Positions 14,814-22,769 of a stretch of 64,000 bases of DNA are shown here, piece by piece. A program made the position numbers and the translations under genes. This DNA comes from Corallococcus macrosporus (GTDB lineage Bacteria > Myxococcota > Myxococcia > Myxococcales > Myxococcaceae): NCBI RefSeq assembly GCF_017302985.1, contig NZ_JAFIMU010000003.1, positions 62,001 through 126,000 of the forward strand, read 5' to 3'. Within the stretch, counting starts at the first letter, position 1, and each line of letters begins with the position of its first letter. Below the pieces are notes generated by a model. The model had not been told where the DNA came from. It was given only the letters and a program-made list of their open reading frames with translations, and did not search any database.

Positions 14814-15169
14814 ATGCAAGTGCCGGCCTTGATGCCTCGTTCGCCGCGCTCTCCGACGCCACCCGACGCGGTGTGCTGGAGCAGCTCGGGCGTGCGGAGG
14901 CGTCGATCACGGACCTCGCCGAGAAGTTCAACATGACCCTCACGGGCATGAAGAAGCACGTCGGTGTCCTGGAGCGGGCCGGGCTCGTGATCACGGAGAA
15001 GGTCGGGCGTGTGCGGACCTGCAAGATCGGCCCGCGCCGACTGGAGGAAGAGATGGCCTGGCTCGAGAGCTACCGCCAGCTCTGGGACGCACGCTTCGAC
15101 GAGTTGGACAAGGTTGTCGAGGAATTGAAACACAAGGAACAGGTCGATGGACGCAAGAACAGAGAGTGA
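14804..15169 (+). CDS. ArsR/SmtB-family transcriptional regulator
   Basis: A 121-residue winged-helix repressor. The start MVQYASAGLDASFAALSDATRRGVLEQLG and the recognition region ITDLAEKFNMTLTGMKKHVGVLERAGLV (about 36-63) are typical of the ArsR subgroup that pairs with SRPBCC/AHSA1 proteins; no metal-binding CxC motif is present, so it is probably not a metal sensor. The start codon lies inside a perfect palindrome and no Shine-Dalgarno sequence precedes it, which fits a leaderless, self-regulated message. The 3' end overlaps the following SRPBCC gene by 23 bp, so the two are co-translated. Pairs like this are common in bacteria; their ligands are mostly unknown. Confidence 0.9.
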   Translation: MVQYASAGLDASFAALSDATRRGVLEQLGRAEASITDLAEKFNMTLTGMKKHVGVLERAGLVITEKVGRVRTCKIGPRRLEEEMAWLESYRQLWDARFDELDKVVEELKHKEQVDGRKNRE

Positions 15170-15641
15170 GCGCACACCCATGAAGAACCGCACGATCGTG
15201 GAACGGAAGTCCGAGCGTGAGACCGTCGTCACGCGAACCGTCAATGCTCCGGCACGCATCGTGTTCGAGGCGTGGACGAAGCCCGAGCTGTTCAAGAAGT
15301 GGTGGGTTCCGAAGTCGATGGGAATGACCCTGGCTTCCTGCGAGATGGATGTCCGTATCGGGGGCAAATACCGTCTGGTGTTCGCTCAGGGGATGGCGTT
15401 CTTCGGGACGTACACCGAAGTGACACCGCACTCGCGCCTCGTCTGGACCAATGAGGAAGGCGGTGACAATTCGTCCGTCACCACCGTGACCTTCGAGGAA
15501 AAAGAGGGCAAGACGCTGCTGGTCGTGAGCGAGCTCTACGCCTCGAAGGAAGCGCTCGACGCTGCCGGCGGCGCGGCGGAGGCGCTGGTCGAGACGTTCG
15601 AGCAGCTGGATGAGCTTCTCGTCACCCTGGCGCGAGCGTAG
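15147..15641 (+). CDS. SRPBCC/AHSA1-family protein
   Basis: A 164-residue START-like (Bet v 1 fold) protein. Diagnostic stretches are TRTVNAPARIVFEAWTKPELFKKWW near the N-terminus, IGGKYRLVF in the middle, and a C-terminal helix EALVETFEQLDELL. The fold encloses a hydrophobic cavity for a small ligand, and the family includes the C-terminal domain of the Hsp90 activator Aha1. The start at 15147 has AAGGAACAGG upstream and overlaps arsR by 23 bp; an internal ATG at 15180 (MKNRTIVERKSER), just after the regulator's stop, is an alternative. Co-transcription with the ArsR-type gene suggests that the regulator controls this protein's amount in response to an unknown signal. Confidence 0.88.
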   Translation: MDARTESERTPMKNRTIVERKSERETVVTRTVNAPARIVFEAWTKPELFKKWWVPKSMGMTLASCEMDVRIGGKYRLVFAQGMAFFGTYTEVTPHSRLVWTNEEGGDNSSVTTVTFEEKEGKTLLVVSELYASKEALDAAGGAAEALVETFEQLDELLVTLARA

Positions 15642-15700
15642 GACGGGCGTGAAGTCCTCGTTCCCGCGGTTGGCCACTCACCGCTGGAATGAGCAATGAG

Positions 15701-15741
15701 GGCAAAGAAAAGCCCAGCAACCCTTTAGGATTGCCGGGCTT
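15701..15741 (-). terminator. Rho-independent terminator after the kinase gene
   Basis: An 11-bp stem with one mismatch (AAGCCCaGCAA at 15710-15720 and TTGCcGGGCTT at 15731-15741), a 10-nt loop and, on the minus strand, a TTTTCTTT tail (15702-15712). It ends transcripts that come through the tRNA-like T-arm from the kinase gene. Confidence 0.7.
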
Positions 15742-15750
15742 CTCGGAAGC

Positions 15751-15785
15751 AAGGCCGAGGGAATCGAACCCTCGTCCTACTCGAA
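15751..15785 (-). other. tRNA/tmRNA-like 3' fragment (T-arm), possible attachment site
   Basis: On the minus strand GAGGG-TTCGATT-CCCTC (15773-15757) is a textbook T-arm with 5-bp stem and 7-base loop. It is preceded by GGAC and followed by GGCCTT and then a terminator, which is the arrangement at the 3' end of tRNA or tmRNA genes. No D-arm or anticodon arm is found upstream, where the kinase coding region lies, and there is no CCA. It looks like the 3' piece left when an element integrates at a tRNA/tmRNA gene. Confidence 0.45.
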
Positions 15786-17528
15786 CACGCCGATGCCCGG
15801 GTCGTTGCCGCCGGCTTTCGAGGGCTTCGTGGGCCGGGGCGGCGGGGCGGTGCGCACCGGGTCCAGGCGCACGTTCACGTGCTGTTCCGCCGTGTCCGCG
15901 AGCCGGCTGTAGTCCAGCCGCTTCTCCTGGTCCTGGTGTCCCGCGAGCTTGAAGCGCAGCACGGAGGCCTTCTCACGCGGGAGCATCAGCTTCGTGGGCG
16001 TGGTGCCGATCTGCGCCTCGCCGTCGAAGATGGCCGCGCCAGACGGCGTGGAGGTGAACTCCACCGTTACGTCCTGCGGCAGCGCCGCCGGAGGAGGCGT
16101 CGCCGCCGGCTCCTGCACCCGCGAGGGCGGGGCTTCCACGGGTGCCCTCGGAGGAGGCGTCATCCCCACGGGGGCCGGAGGCGTCTCATTGCCACCTCCG
16201 CGCGCCATCACCACCGCCACGCCCGCTCCAATCAACAACAGCGGCACGCCGATGAGCGCGGCCTTCATGCCCGCGGACATGCCCTTGGGCGGCGGCGGAA
16301 GCTCCGGCTCCACCTGGCGGGGCGCGGACGGACGGGCCCGCTGCGCCGCGGGCGCCGGGCTGTGCGCGTTGCCCGTCGCACGCGGAGCCTGCGCTCCGGC
16401 CGGCGTGGTCCCCCGGGGCGGCGGGGCCAGGCCCATGCGGGAGCCCGTCTTGCCCGCGGCCGGTGCACGGCCCGCGCGGCTTCCGGAACCCAGCCGGCTC
16501 CCCGAGCCCGCTCGGCTTCCCGAGCCCGCTCCCGGACGGCTGCGGCTGCCCGTGCCTCGCTCGGTGCCCGCCGTGCCTCCCGTGGGGTGCGCGTCCAGCT
16601 CCTCCGCGGACAGGCCCTCCACCGCGTCCAGCAGCGCGTCGATGAACTCCTGCGCGTTCTGGTACCGGTCCTCCTTCTCCGGCGCGAGCGCCTTGGCGAA
16701 GAAGGCGTCCAGCTCCGGGGGCACCGGCGCGCCCTGGCGCTTGCTGTTCACCGGGGGCACGGGCTGCGTCAGCGACGCCGTCAGCGCCTTGCGCACCGTG
16801 TTCGCGCCGTACGGCGAGCTGCCCGTGAGGCAGAAGTACAGCACGCCCGCCATCGAGTAGAGGTCGGAGCGCTGGTCCACGGACTCGCCGCCGGCCTGCT
16901 CGGGCGGCATGTACTGCGGGGTGCCCAGCACCTGGCCCGTGGAGGTGAGCTGCTCCTCCTCGTCCTGCTCCAGCGCCTTCACCAGACCGAAGTCCAGCAC
17001 CTTGACGAAGTCCTTCCCGTCGAGCGCCTGGACCATGATGTTGTGCGGCTTCAGGTCGCGGTGGACGCAACCCTCCTCATGCGCGTGCGCCAGCCCCAGC
17101 GTGGCCTGCTCCAGCAGGTTCACCGCGCGGCGCAGCGTCATGGGCCCTTCGCGCTTCACCAGCTCCTTGAGGCTCTCCCCCTTGAGGAGCTCCATCACGT
17201 AGTAGCAGGTGCCGTCCGCGGCCCGGCCGAAGTCGAAGATGGTGATGACGTTCGGGTGCCGCAGCCGGCTGGCGATCTCCGCCTCGCGGCGGAAGCGCTC
17301 GAAGAACTGGGGCGCCGCGGCGAGCGACGGGTTGAGCGTCTTCACGGCCACCGGGCGCTGCACCGACGTCTGCGTGGCGCGGAACACCATGCCCATGCCG
17401 CCCTGACCCAGGACGCTCTCGATCTTGTATCGGCCGTCCAGCACCTGGCCCAGGAGCTGGAGACTCTGCGCCGCGCACAGGTGATCTTGACCTTCGGTAC
17501 TACCGCAGTGGGGGCAGGGGGCGGCCAT
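15777..17528 (-). CDS. Hanks-type Ser/Thr protein kinase with PEGA domain
   Basis: A 583-residue protein starting at the ATG at 17528 (MAAPCPHCGS). It begins with a short zinc-ribbon-like CPHC...HLC segment, then a kinase domain (about 34-310): GQGGMGMVF glycine loop, VAVKTL lysine, HRDLKPHN catalytic loop, DFGLVK, GTPQYMPPEQ activation segment. A Gly/Ser/Arg-rich repeat linker (GSGSR units, about 330-370) leads to one membrane helix (AALIGVPLLLIGAGVAVVMA, about 430-450). An extracytoplasmic Pro-rich stretch and a PEGA domain (VEFTSTPSGAAIFDG...) follow. It is a membrane-anchored signalling kinase with a periplasmic sensor. The C-terminus (GIGVFE) runs into the tRNA-like fragment, whose TAG supplies the stop. 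The promoter suggests a leaderless mRNA. Confidence 0.95.
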   Translation of the reverse strand: MAAPCPHCGSTEGQDHLCAAQSLQLLGQVLDGRYKIESVLGQGGMGMVFRATQTSVQRPVAVKTLNPSLAAAPQFFERFRREAEIASRLRHPNVITIFDFGRAADGTCYYVMELLKGESLKELVKREGPMTLRRAVNLLEQATLGLAHAHEEGCVHRDLKPHNIMVQALDGKDFVKVLDFGLVKALEQDEEEQLTSTGQVLGTPQYMPPEQAGGESVDQRSDLYSMAGVLYFCLTGSSPYGANTVRKALTASLTQPVPPVNSKRQGAPVPPELDAFFAKALAPEKEDRYQNAQEFIDALLDAVEGLSAEELDAHPTGGTAGTERGTGSRSRPGAGSGSRAGSGSRLGSGSRAGRAPAAGKTGSRMGLAPPPRGTTPAGAQAPRATGNAHSPAPAAQRARPSAPRQVEPELPPPPKGMSAGMKAALIGVPLLLIGAGVAVVMARGGGNETPPAPVGMTPPPRAPVEAPPSRVQEPAATPPPAALPQDVTVEFTSTPSGAAIFDGEAQIGTTPTKLMLPREKASVLRFKLAGHQDQEKRLDYSRLADTAEQHVNVRLDPVRTAPPPRPTKPSKAGGNDPGIGVFE

Positions 17529-17538
17529 GGGTGCCGGG

Positions 17539-17567
17539 AGTATAGGCAAGCCCCGCCTTCCGCCCAA
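17539..17567 (-). promoter_or_regulatory. Sigma-70-type promoter of the kinase gene, leaderless
   Basis: On the minus strand TTGGGC (17567-17562), 17-bp spacer, TATACT (17544-17539). Only 10 bp separate the -10 from the ATG at 17528, so the predicted leader is 3-4 nt and no Shine-Dalgarno sequence fits. Confidence 0.55.
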
Positions 17568-17652
17568 CCGGGGAGATGTGCTCCCTGGGCAGTCAAGCAG
17601 GCATCAGAACCGTTCCCGTGGGGCTTGCCGGCTGTTATCTCCCCCCTCCGCC

Positions 17653-19614
17653 ATGAGCCTCGTCATCGCCCAGGACATCAGCCTCGCCTACGGAAAGAAG
17701 GTCCTCTTCGACGAGGACAATTTCACCCTCGGTCCCAGGGACCGGGTGGGCCTGGTGGGGGCCAACGGGACGGGCAAGTCGTCCCTGATGAAGATCATCG
17801 CCGGGGTGAGCCAGCCGGACGGGGGCACCGTCCAGTACAGCCGCCGGGCCCGGGCGGGCTACCTGCCCCAGGAGATCGCCGGCCTGCCGGAGGGGACGGT
17901 GGTGGAGGCCGTCATGAGCACCGTGCCTGGCCGGGACTCGCTGGAGTCGCGCCTCAAGGACACGGAAGGAGCGCTCGCGGCCAGCACGGACGAGGAGGAG
18001 CAGTTGGAGCTGGCGCAGACGCTGGCGGACCTCCACGCGGAGCTGGACGACTTCGAGAACCGCTACGGCCGCCACCACGCCGAGCGCATCCTCAAGGGCC
18101 TGGGCTTCAAGGACGCGGACCTGTCCAAGCCCACCCAGGCGCTCTCCGGCGGCTGGCGCATGCGCGCGGCGCTGGCGGGCCTGCTGCTCCAGGACCCGGA
18201 CCTGCTGCTGCTGGACGAGCCCACGAACCACCTGGACGTGCCCACGCTCGCGTGGTTCGACGGGTTTTTGCGCCGCTCCAACAAGGCGATGGTGCTCATC
18301 TCCCACGACCGCGACTTCCTCAACCGGCAGATCAACCGGGTGGTGTCGCTGGAGATGGAGGGCGTGCGCGAGTACGCCGGCAACTACGAGGACTACAAGC
18401 GCCAGCGCGCGGAGGAGATGGTGCTCCTGCAGGCCCGGGCGGAGAAGGTGGAGCAGCGCCGCGCGGAGCTGCAGGGCTTCATCGACCGGTTCGGCGCGAA
18501 GGCCACCAAGGCGAAGCAGGCGCAGAGCCGCGCGAAGATGCTGGCCAAGCTGGAGAAGGTCCAGGTCCTGGAAGAGCGCCAGACGATGAAGTTCCGCTTC
18601 CCGGAAGTGGAGCGCTCGGGCCGCGACGTGGTGTTGATGGAGGGCATCACCAAGCGCTACGGCGCGCTCACCGTCTACGACGGGCTGAACGCGCGGCTGG
18701 AGCGGGGCCAGCGCATCGCCGTGGTGGGCGCGAACGGCGCGGGCAAGACGACGCTGCTCAAGATGGTCGCGGGCGAGCTGGCGCCGGACACGGGCAAGGT
18801 GTCCCTGGGGCACAACGTGGTGGTGGGCTATTACGCGCAGCACCACGCGGACAAGCTGGACCGCCACAACACCATCATCGAAGAGGTGCGGCCCCTGGCG
18901 GCGGACAAGCCGGAGAGCTACGTGCGCGGCGTGCTGGGCGCGTTCCTCTTCAGCGGCGACGACGTGGACAAGCCCATCGGCGTGCTGAGCGGTGGCGAGC
19001 GCGCGCGCGTGGCCCTGGCGAAGCTGCTGCTCATCCCGTCCAACTTCCTCCTGATGGACGAGCCGACGAACCACCTGGACCTGGACTCGTCGGAGATGCT
19101 GATTGAAGCGCTGAAGCTGTACGGCGGCACGCTGCTGTTCGTGAGCCACAACCGCAGCTTCATCAACAACCTGTGCACGCACGTCTGGGAGGTGGCGGAC
19201 GGCAAGCTCACGTCGCACCCGGGCAACCTGGACGAATACCTCTACCACCAGGAGCAGCTGCGCCTGGCGGCGGAGGGCGCGGACACGGGCGCGTCGAACG
19301 GGAAGGGCGGGGCGGCGGGCTCGGGCCCGGTGTCGGAGAAGGAGCGCAAGCGCCTGGAGGCGGAGGCGCGCCAGCGTCGCTCCGTGGTGGAGGGCCCCAT
19401 CAAGAAGGAGATCGCGAAGCTGGAGGAGCGCATCGCGAAGGTGGAGGCCGAGCAGAAGGACCGCGAGGGGCAGCTCGCGGATCCGGTGCTCTACAACGAC
19501 TTCGCCCGGGCGAAGCCGCTGATGGATGCGCACCGCGCGGGCAAGGAGGAGCTGGAGGACCTCTATGCCCGCTGGGAGGCCGCGCAGGAGAAGCTGGCGG
19601 CGGCGCAGGCCTGA
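17653..19614 (+). CDS. ABC-F family ATPase (Uup/EttA type)
   Basis: A 653-residue soluble protein with two ABC ATPase domains and no membrane part. Domain 1 (about 1-250) has Walker A GANGTGKSS and signature LSGGWRMRAALAGLL followed by LLLDEPTNHLD; domain 2 (about 325-545) has GANGAGKTT, LSGGERARVALAKLLL and LMDEPTNHLD. The interdomain linker (about 250-325) is charged and helical, as in ABC-F proteins that enter the ribosomal E site. A C-terminal coiled coil (about 585-650) resembles the Uup DNA-binding tail. Likely roles are translation or ribosome assembly. The start at 17653 (MSLVIAQDISLAYG) has no Shine-Dalgarno sequence; TTATCT lies 15 nt upstream, so a leaderless message is possible. 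It is divergent from the kinase gene and abuts the next gene tail to tail with no gap. Confidence 0.95.
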   Translation: MSLVIAQDISLAYGKKVLFDEDNFTLGPRDRVGLVGANGTGKSSLMKIIAGVSQPDGGTVQYSRRARAGYLPQEIAGLPEGTVVEAVMSTVPGRDSLESRLKDTEGALAASTDEEEQLELAQTLADLHAELDDFENRYGRHHAERILKGLGFKDADLSKPTQALSGGWRMRAALAGLLLQDPDLLLLDEPTNHLDVPTLAWFDGFLRRSNKAMVLISHDRDFLNRQINRVVSLEMEGVREYAGNYEDYKRQRAEEMVLLQARAEKVEQRRAELQGFIDRFGAKATKAKQAQSRAKMLAKLEKVQVLEERQTMKFRFPEVERSGRDVVLMEGITKRYGALTVYDGLNARLERGQRIAVVGANGAGKTTLLKMVAGELAPDTGKVSLGHNVVVGYYAQHHADKLDRHNTIIEEVRPLAADKPESYVRGVLGAFLFSGDDVDKPIGVLSGGERARVALAKLLLIPSNFLLMDEPTNHLDLDSSEMLIEALKLYGGTLLFVSHNRSFINNLCTHVWEVADGKLTSHPGNLDEYLYHQEQLRLAAEGADTGASNGKGGAAGSGPVSEKERKRLEAEARQRRSVVEGPIKKEIAKLEERIAKVEAEQKDREGQLADPVLYNDFARAKPLMDAHRAGKEELEDLYARWEAAQEKLAAAQA

Positions 19615-20850
19615 TCAGCTGATCTCCGTGTAGCCGGCGTGCGGGTGGTCCGACGCGCCGCCGGTGTCCACCTGGGCGCTGTTCTGGGTGTTCACGCCGG
19701 CGGTGGTCCACACCTGGTCGAAGTCCTCGATTTCGTCCGGGTCGCCGCTCGTGCCGCCCACGGCGCGCTGCAGGCCGTACTGGCCGAAGATTTCCTGCAC
19801 CTCCGTGGTGGAGGTGTTGAGGTCGCCCATCACCACGACGTCTCGCGCGGGTGGGCCCTTGGCCTCGGCGGCGGCGATCTGCGCGATGTACGCGAGCTGC
19901 GCGTCACGCAGGTCCTTGTTGTCCTCCCCCGCGGCGACGTGGACGTTGATGATGGTGCGCTCCTGGCCGTCCGGTCCCTTGACGCGGGTGACGAGCGCGG
20001 CGCGCGGCTCCGACGCGCCGTCGTGGCGGAGGACCTCGTTGTTGACGTGCAGCTGGTTGCGCTCCTCGGGCGTCAGCTGGCCGTCCGCGAGGGCGGCGAG
20101 CCTGTCCGCGGAGGCGGCGCCAGGTCCCCCGACGCGGGTGGGCAGCGCGACGGTATAGGCCTCGGTGAGCTGATCCGGATCCGCGACGTAGGTGGCGTTG
20201 CCGTAGGTGGCATCCGCGCCCGTGTCCTCCTTGATTCCGCCCTCCTGGTCATCGCCGGAGAAGGCCTCGCCCGTGACGAGCGTGCCCCCGGGCGTCTGGT
20301 AGAGGGTGGTGCCGTCCACGCCCTCTCGGATGGCGGTCTCGGGCGCATCCGCGTAGATGTCCACGGGCTTGGGGCTGTTCTTCCCCTGGAAGATGGCGAA
20401 GTCCCGGTCGACGCCAGCGACGATGGCGAGCGCGGTGTTCTGGTCGCCGCTGCGCTTGACGTTCACGTCCACTTCCTGGAACGCGACGACGGTGGCGCCG
20501 GAGTCCTTGATGAGCTGGGCCTGGGCCTTGCGGTTGGTCTTCTCGTTGTACTCGTCGCCCGCGCCTGTGGCGGTGTTGAGGGTGAGGATGGCCGTGCCCG
20601 TCTTCTTCGTCGGCAGGTCCTCCGCCTGCTGGGGCTTGTCGTAGCCGGTGTGGATGGCCCGGGGGTTGAGCTCGGGCATCGGGCTCTTGCGCGCAGGGCC
20701 TGACGGGGTGAACGAGTCCTGCTGCCGGAGGTGCGCGGGCGGAGGCTTGAGGGCGGCCGGGGCCTTCGGGGTCACCTCCGGGCGGGGAGCGGGCTTGGGC
20801 GTGACGCGGGCGCGGAAGGCGTCGCGGGCGGCGGGGCTCCAGAGGCTCAT
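19615..20850 (-). CDS. Endonuclease/exonuclease/phosphatase (EEP) family protein
   Basis: A 411-residue protein. Residues 1-80 are Pro/Ala/Lys-rich and probably disordered; no signal peptide is evident. From about 85 the EEP fold is seen through LTLNTATGAGDEYNEKTN (Asn), FQEVDV (metal-binding Glu), VHVAAGEDN, VVMGDLNTS (Asp/Asn) and the C-terminal SDHPHAGY (Asp-His). These are the core catalytic residues of the DNase I/AP endonuclease/phosphodiesterase superfamily, so it is likely an active Mg-dependent phosphodiesterase. The substrate cannot be inferred. The disordered N-terminus without signal sequence is shared by several myxobacterial proteins thought to be released by other routes. It follows the GspC-like gene by 78 bp on the same strand. 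Confidence 0.85.
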   Translation of the reverse strand: MSLWSPAARDAFRARVTPKPAPRPEVTPKAPAALKPPPAHLRQQDSFTPSGPARKSPMPELNPRAIHTGYDKPQQAEDLPTKKTGTAILTLNTATGAGDEYNEKTNRKAQAQLIKDSGATVVAFQEVDVNVKRSGDQNTALAIVAGVDRDFAIFQGKNSPKPVDIYADAPETAIREGVDGTTLYQTPGGTLVTGEAFSGDDQEGGIKEDTGADATYGNATYVADPDQLTEAYTVALPTRVGGPGAASADRLAALADGQLTPEERNQLHVNNEVLRHDGASEPRAALVTRVKGPDGQERTIINVHVAAGEDNKDLRDAQLAYIAQIAAAEAKGPPARDVVVMGDLNTSTTEVQEIFGQYGLQRAVGGTSGDPDEIEDFDQVWTTAGVNTQNSAQVDTGGASDHPHAGYTEIS

Positions 20851-20928
20851 GGGATGGCTCCGTGATCAGGTCGGGGACAGCGGGTTGCCGACGAGTACGC
20901 AGCCCTCCGGAAAGCGGTTACAGGGCAT

Positions 20929-21783
20929 TTACTGGACGTCGAAGACCTTCCGGACCGGCGCGCCGTCGCGTTCGATTTGCAGCTCGATGCGCCGGGAGTC
21001 TCGCAGCGTGTGGAAGGCCTCCAGCGCCTTGTCGGGGCTGTCCAGGTCCAGGCCGTTGATGCGCTGGAGCACGTCTCCATTGCGCAGCCCCAACCGTGCG
21101 TAGAACGACCCTTCACGGATGGAGAACAGCTTGAAGCCCACGGGACGGCCGTCGCGGAAGGAGGGGACGACGCGCGCCTGCATCATCAGGTCATCCAGGT
21201 GCGTGAGGGCCTCGGTGAGGTCCTCGCGGGGCACCGTGTAGCTGTCCGCGGCCGTCTCACGGATGCCCCGGCCCAGCACGGCGCCCGGATGAACGTTCAC
21301 CGGAACGGGGGCCACGCTGCCTGAGCCGTCTATGTATTCGAGCCGGCCGTCCACCAGCAGGAGGATGCGCTCCCGCTCGATGGCGAAGACGCGGGCGCCC
21401 TGGATGGTGTCACTGAGCATCAGGCTGCGCGCGCTGCCGGCCGGAAGCTCATGGATGGAGGCCATGGACCACTGGGGATCCTGCGACACCAGCGTGCCCA
21501 GAAGCCGGATGCCCAAGGTGCTGCGGCGCAGGTCCGGCGGATGATCCGGATCCACCCTCACGCCCGTGACGAACGAAAGACCGGTCAACTGTGCCAGCCG
21601 CGCTTCATCCAGCGGTGGCGCGGGAGAGGCAGCTAACCGTGCCGCCGGTTCGGGGAGAACATCGGGTACTGGCGTCAGGAGGCCGCCGAGTCCCTGATTC
21701 ACGATGAGCGCAGCCGTCGATGCGCATGAGACGACAAGCAAGATAAACAGACCCCGAAGGGCACTTCGCATCCCAAGAACCAC
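20929..21783 (-). CDS. GspC-like type II secretion protein with PDZ domain
   Basis: A 284-residue bitopic inner-membrane protein. The GTG at 21783 has GGGAGG five bases upstream; an ATG at 21771 is the alternative. One membrane helix (about 10-30, GLFILLVVSCASTAALIV) is followed by a Pro-rich linker and a homology region (GIRLLGTLVSQDPQWSMASI..., LMLSDTIQGARVFAIERERILL) that corresponds to the HR domain of GspC, which binds the secretin GspD. The C-terminal PDZ (about 205-275: GFKLFSIREGSFYARLGLRNGDVLQRINGLDL) matches the usual GspC layout. No other type II secretion gene lies in the window, so this is an orphan copy. An alternative reading is a GspC-derived periplasmic protein with a separate role. 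Confidence 0.85.
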   Translation of the reverse strand: MVLGMRSALRGLFILLVVSCASTAALIVNQGLGGLLTPVPDVLPEPAARLAASPAPPLDEARLAQLTGLSFVTGVRVDPDHPPDLRRSTLGIRLLGTLVSQDPQWSMASIHELPAGSARSLMLSDTIQGARVFAIERERILLLVDGRLEYIDGSGSVAPVPVNVHPGAVLGRGIRETAADSYTVPREDLTEALTHLDDLMMQARVVPSFRDGRPVGFKLFSIREGSFYARLGLRNGDVLQRINGLDLDSPDKALEAFHTLRDSRRIELQIERDGAPVRKVFDVQ

Positions 21784-21812
21784 CGAAGCCTCCCAGCTTT
21801 GGAACCAAGCAG

Positions 21813-21850
21813 AACCAGAGCAAGGTTGGGGCCAGCCTCTGGTTCAGAGG
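21813..21850 (-). promoter_or_regulatory. Mutually exclusive hairpins in the leader of the GspC-like gene
   Basis: In minus-strand order, CCTCTG-aac-CAGAGG (21850-21836) can form a tight hairpin, while the overlapping AACCAGAG (21844-21837) can instead pair with the downstream CTCTGGTT (21820-21813). The two folds compete, about 30-65 nt before the GTG start. This could be an attenuator-like or protein-binding leader; it is structural inference only. Confidence 0.3.
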
Positions 21851-22028
21851 TAAGGCAACGAAGGACGCGGTCAGCTTGAGTCTGAGTGTCAGTCCTGAAT
21901 GACCCGGTCGTGACTCACCGTCATGACACGATGTCGCTCTCACTGAGGACGGGCAGTCGTCCCCGAGTGGCTGGACAGGGCAGGGGCCTTGAGCTGCAAT
22001 CGCGCTCGTTCGCTGTCCCGGAGACCTC

Positions 22029-22766
22029 ATGTTCTTTGGCCGTTCGGAAGCTCCTTCCTTCATTCCTCCCACCAAGATCTCAGGGGCCGTCCAGGACCTG
22101 ATCGAGGGAGCCCAGAAGGAGCTGGTGCTGGTAACGCCATACTTCAAGCCTTGGAATCATCTGCAGAACGCAATCTGCGGCCGGTTGAAGGCCCGCGTTC
22201 CCGTCTCACTGATCATCCGGGCGGATGAAGTGAACAAGACTGCTTCCCATCTCCAGCCATTCGCCGCAGATGGGGCGCAGCTCCTCTGTGTGGAGCGCCT
22301 GCATGCGAAGCTCTACATGAGTGAGAAGTGCGCCATCCTTACCTCCATGAACCTCGTGGAGACCTCCGCACTCAATAGCTGGGAGAGCGCGATACAGATC
22401 TCCGCAAGCGATTCGCCGACGCTCTACAAGCAGTTCACGGAGCAAGTGCAGGCCCTCCGTCAACACTCGGCCAGGATTTCACTGACGGGCGCGCCCAGTG
22501 GGGCCGCCGCGCCTCCGCCACAGGCCACTCCCAAGGCTGAAGTCAATTTGATCCAGTACTTCGGCATCCGGAAGACTGATCTCAAACCCGAGATGATCGA
22601 GGCCCGCCGCTCTCATCCGCGCGCCTACGAGTCCTGGACCGATGAAGAGGAGGAAGCAGTGAAGGAGCTCGCGAACCGGCAGATGAATGCCGAAACAATC
22701 GCTCGGCTCTTGGGGCGACAGCCCAGCTCCATTGAGCGGAAGCTGAAGGACCTGGGCTGGTTCTGA
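22029..22766 (+). CDS. Single-HKD PLD-like protein with C-terminal Myb/SANT-like helix-turn-helix
   Basis: A 245-residue protein starting at the ATG at 22029 (GGAG upstream). Residues about 15-150 form a phospholipase-D-like domain: KELVLVTPYF, then H92-A-K94 in RLHAKLYMSEKCAILTSMN, with the aspartate position read as Ser-Glu. One HKD half-site per chain implies a homodimer, as in bacterial PLD-like endonucleases (for example BfiI or Nuc). A Pro/Ala linker leads to a C-terminal domain (about 205-245: ESWTDEEEEAVKELANRQMNAETIARLLGR...LKDLGWF), a Myb/SANT-like helix-turn-helix expected to bind DNA. The combination suggests a DNA-targeted nuclease or nuclease-derived regulator, possibly for restriction or repair. 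It stands alone, 3 bp tail to tail from the next gene. Composition is less GC-biased than its neighbours. Confidence 0.8.
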   Translation: MFFGRSEAPSFIPPTKISGAVQDLIEGAQKELVLVTPYFKPWNHLQNAICGRLKARVPVSLIIRADEVNKTASHLQPFAADGAQLLCVERLHAKLYMSEKCAILTSMNLVETSALNSWESAIQISASDSPTLYKQFTEQVQALRQHSARISLTGAPSGAAAPPPQATPKAEVNLIQYFGIRKTDLKPEMIEARRSHPRAYESWTDEEEEAVKELANRQMNAETIARLLGRQPSSIERKLKDLGWF

Positions 22767-22769
22767 GCG

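Noticed and set aside
15751-15850. A complete tRNA or tmRNA gene at the kinase 3' end
   Set aside because: Only the T-arm is convincing; no D-arm, anticodon arm or acceptor 5' strand was found upstream.
15879-19106. A 1075-codon + strand frame antisense to the kinase and out of frame with the ABC-F gene
   Set aside because: It spans two well-supported genes, has Arg-rich low-complexity translation and no ribosome-binding site.
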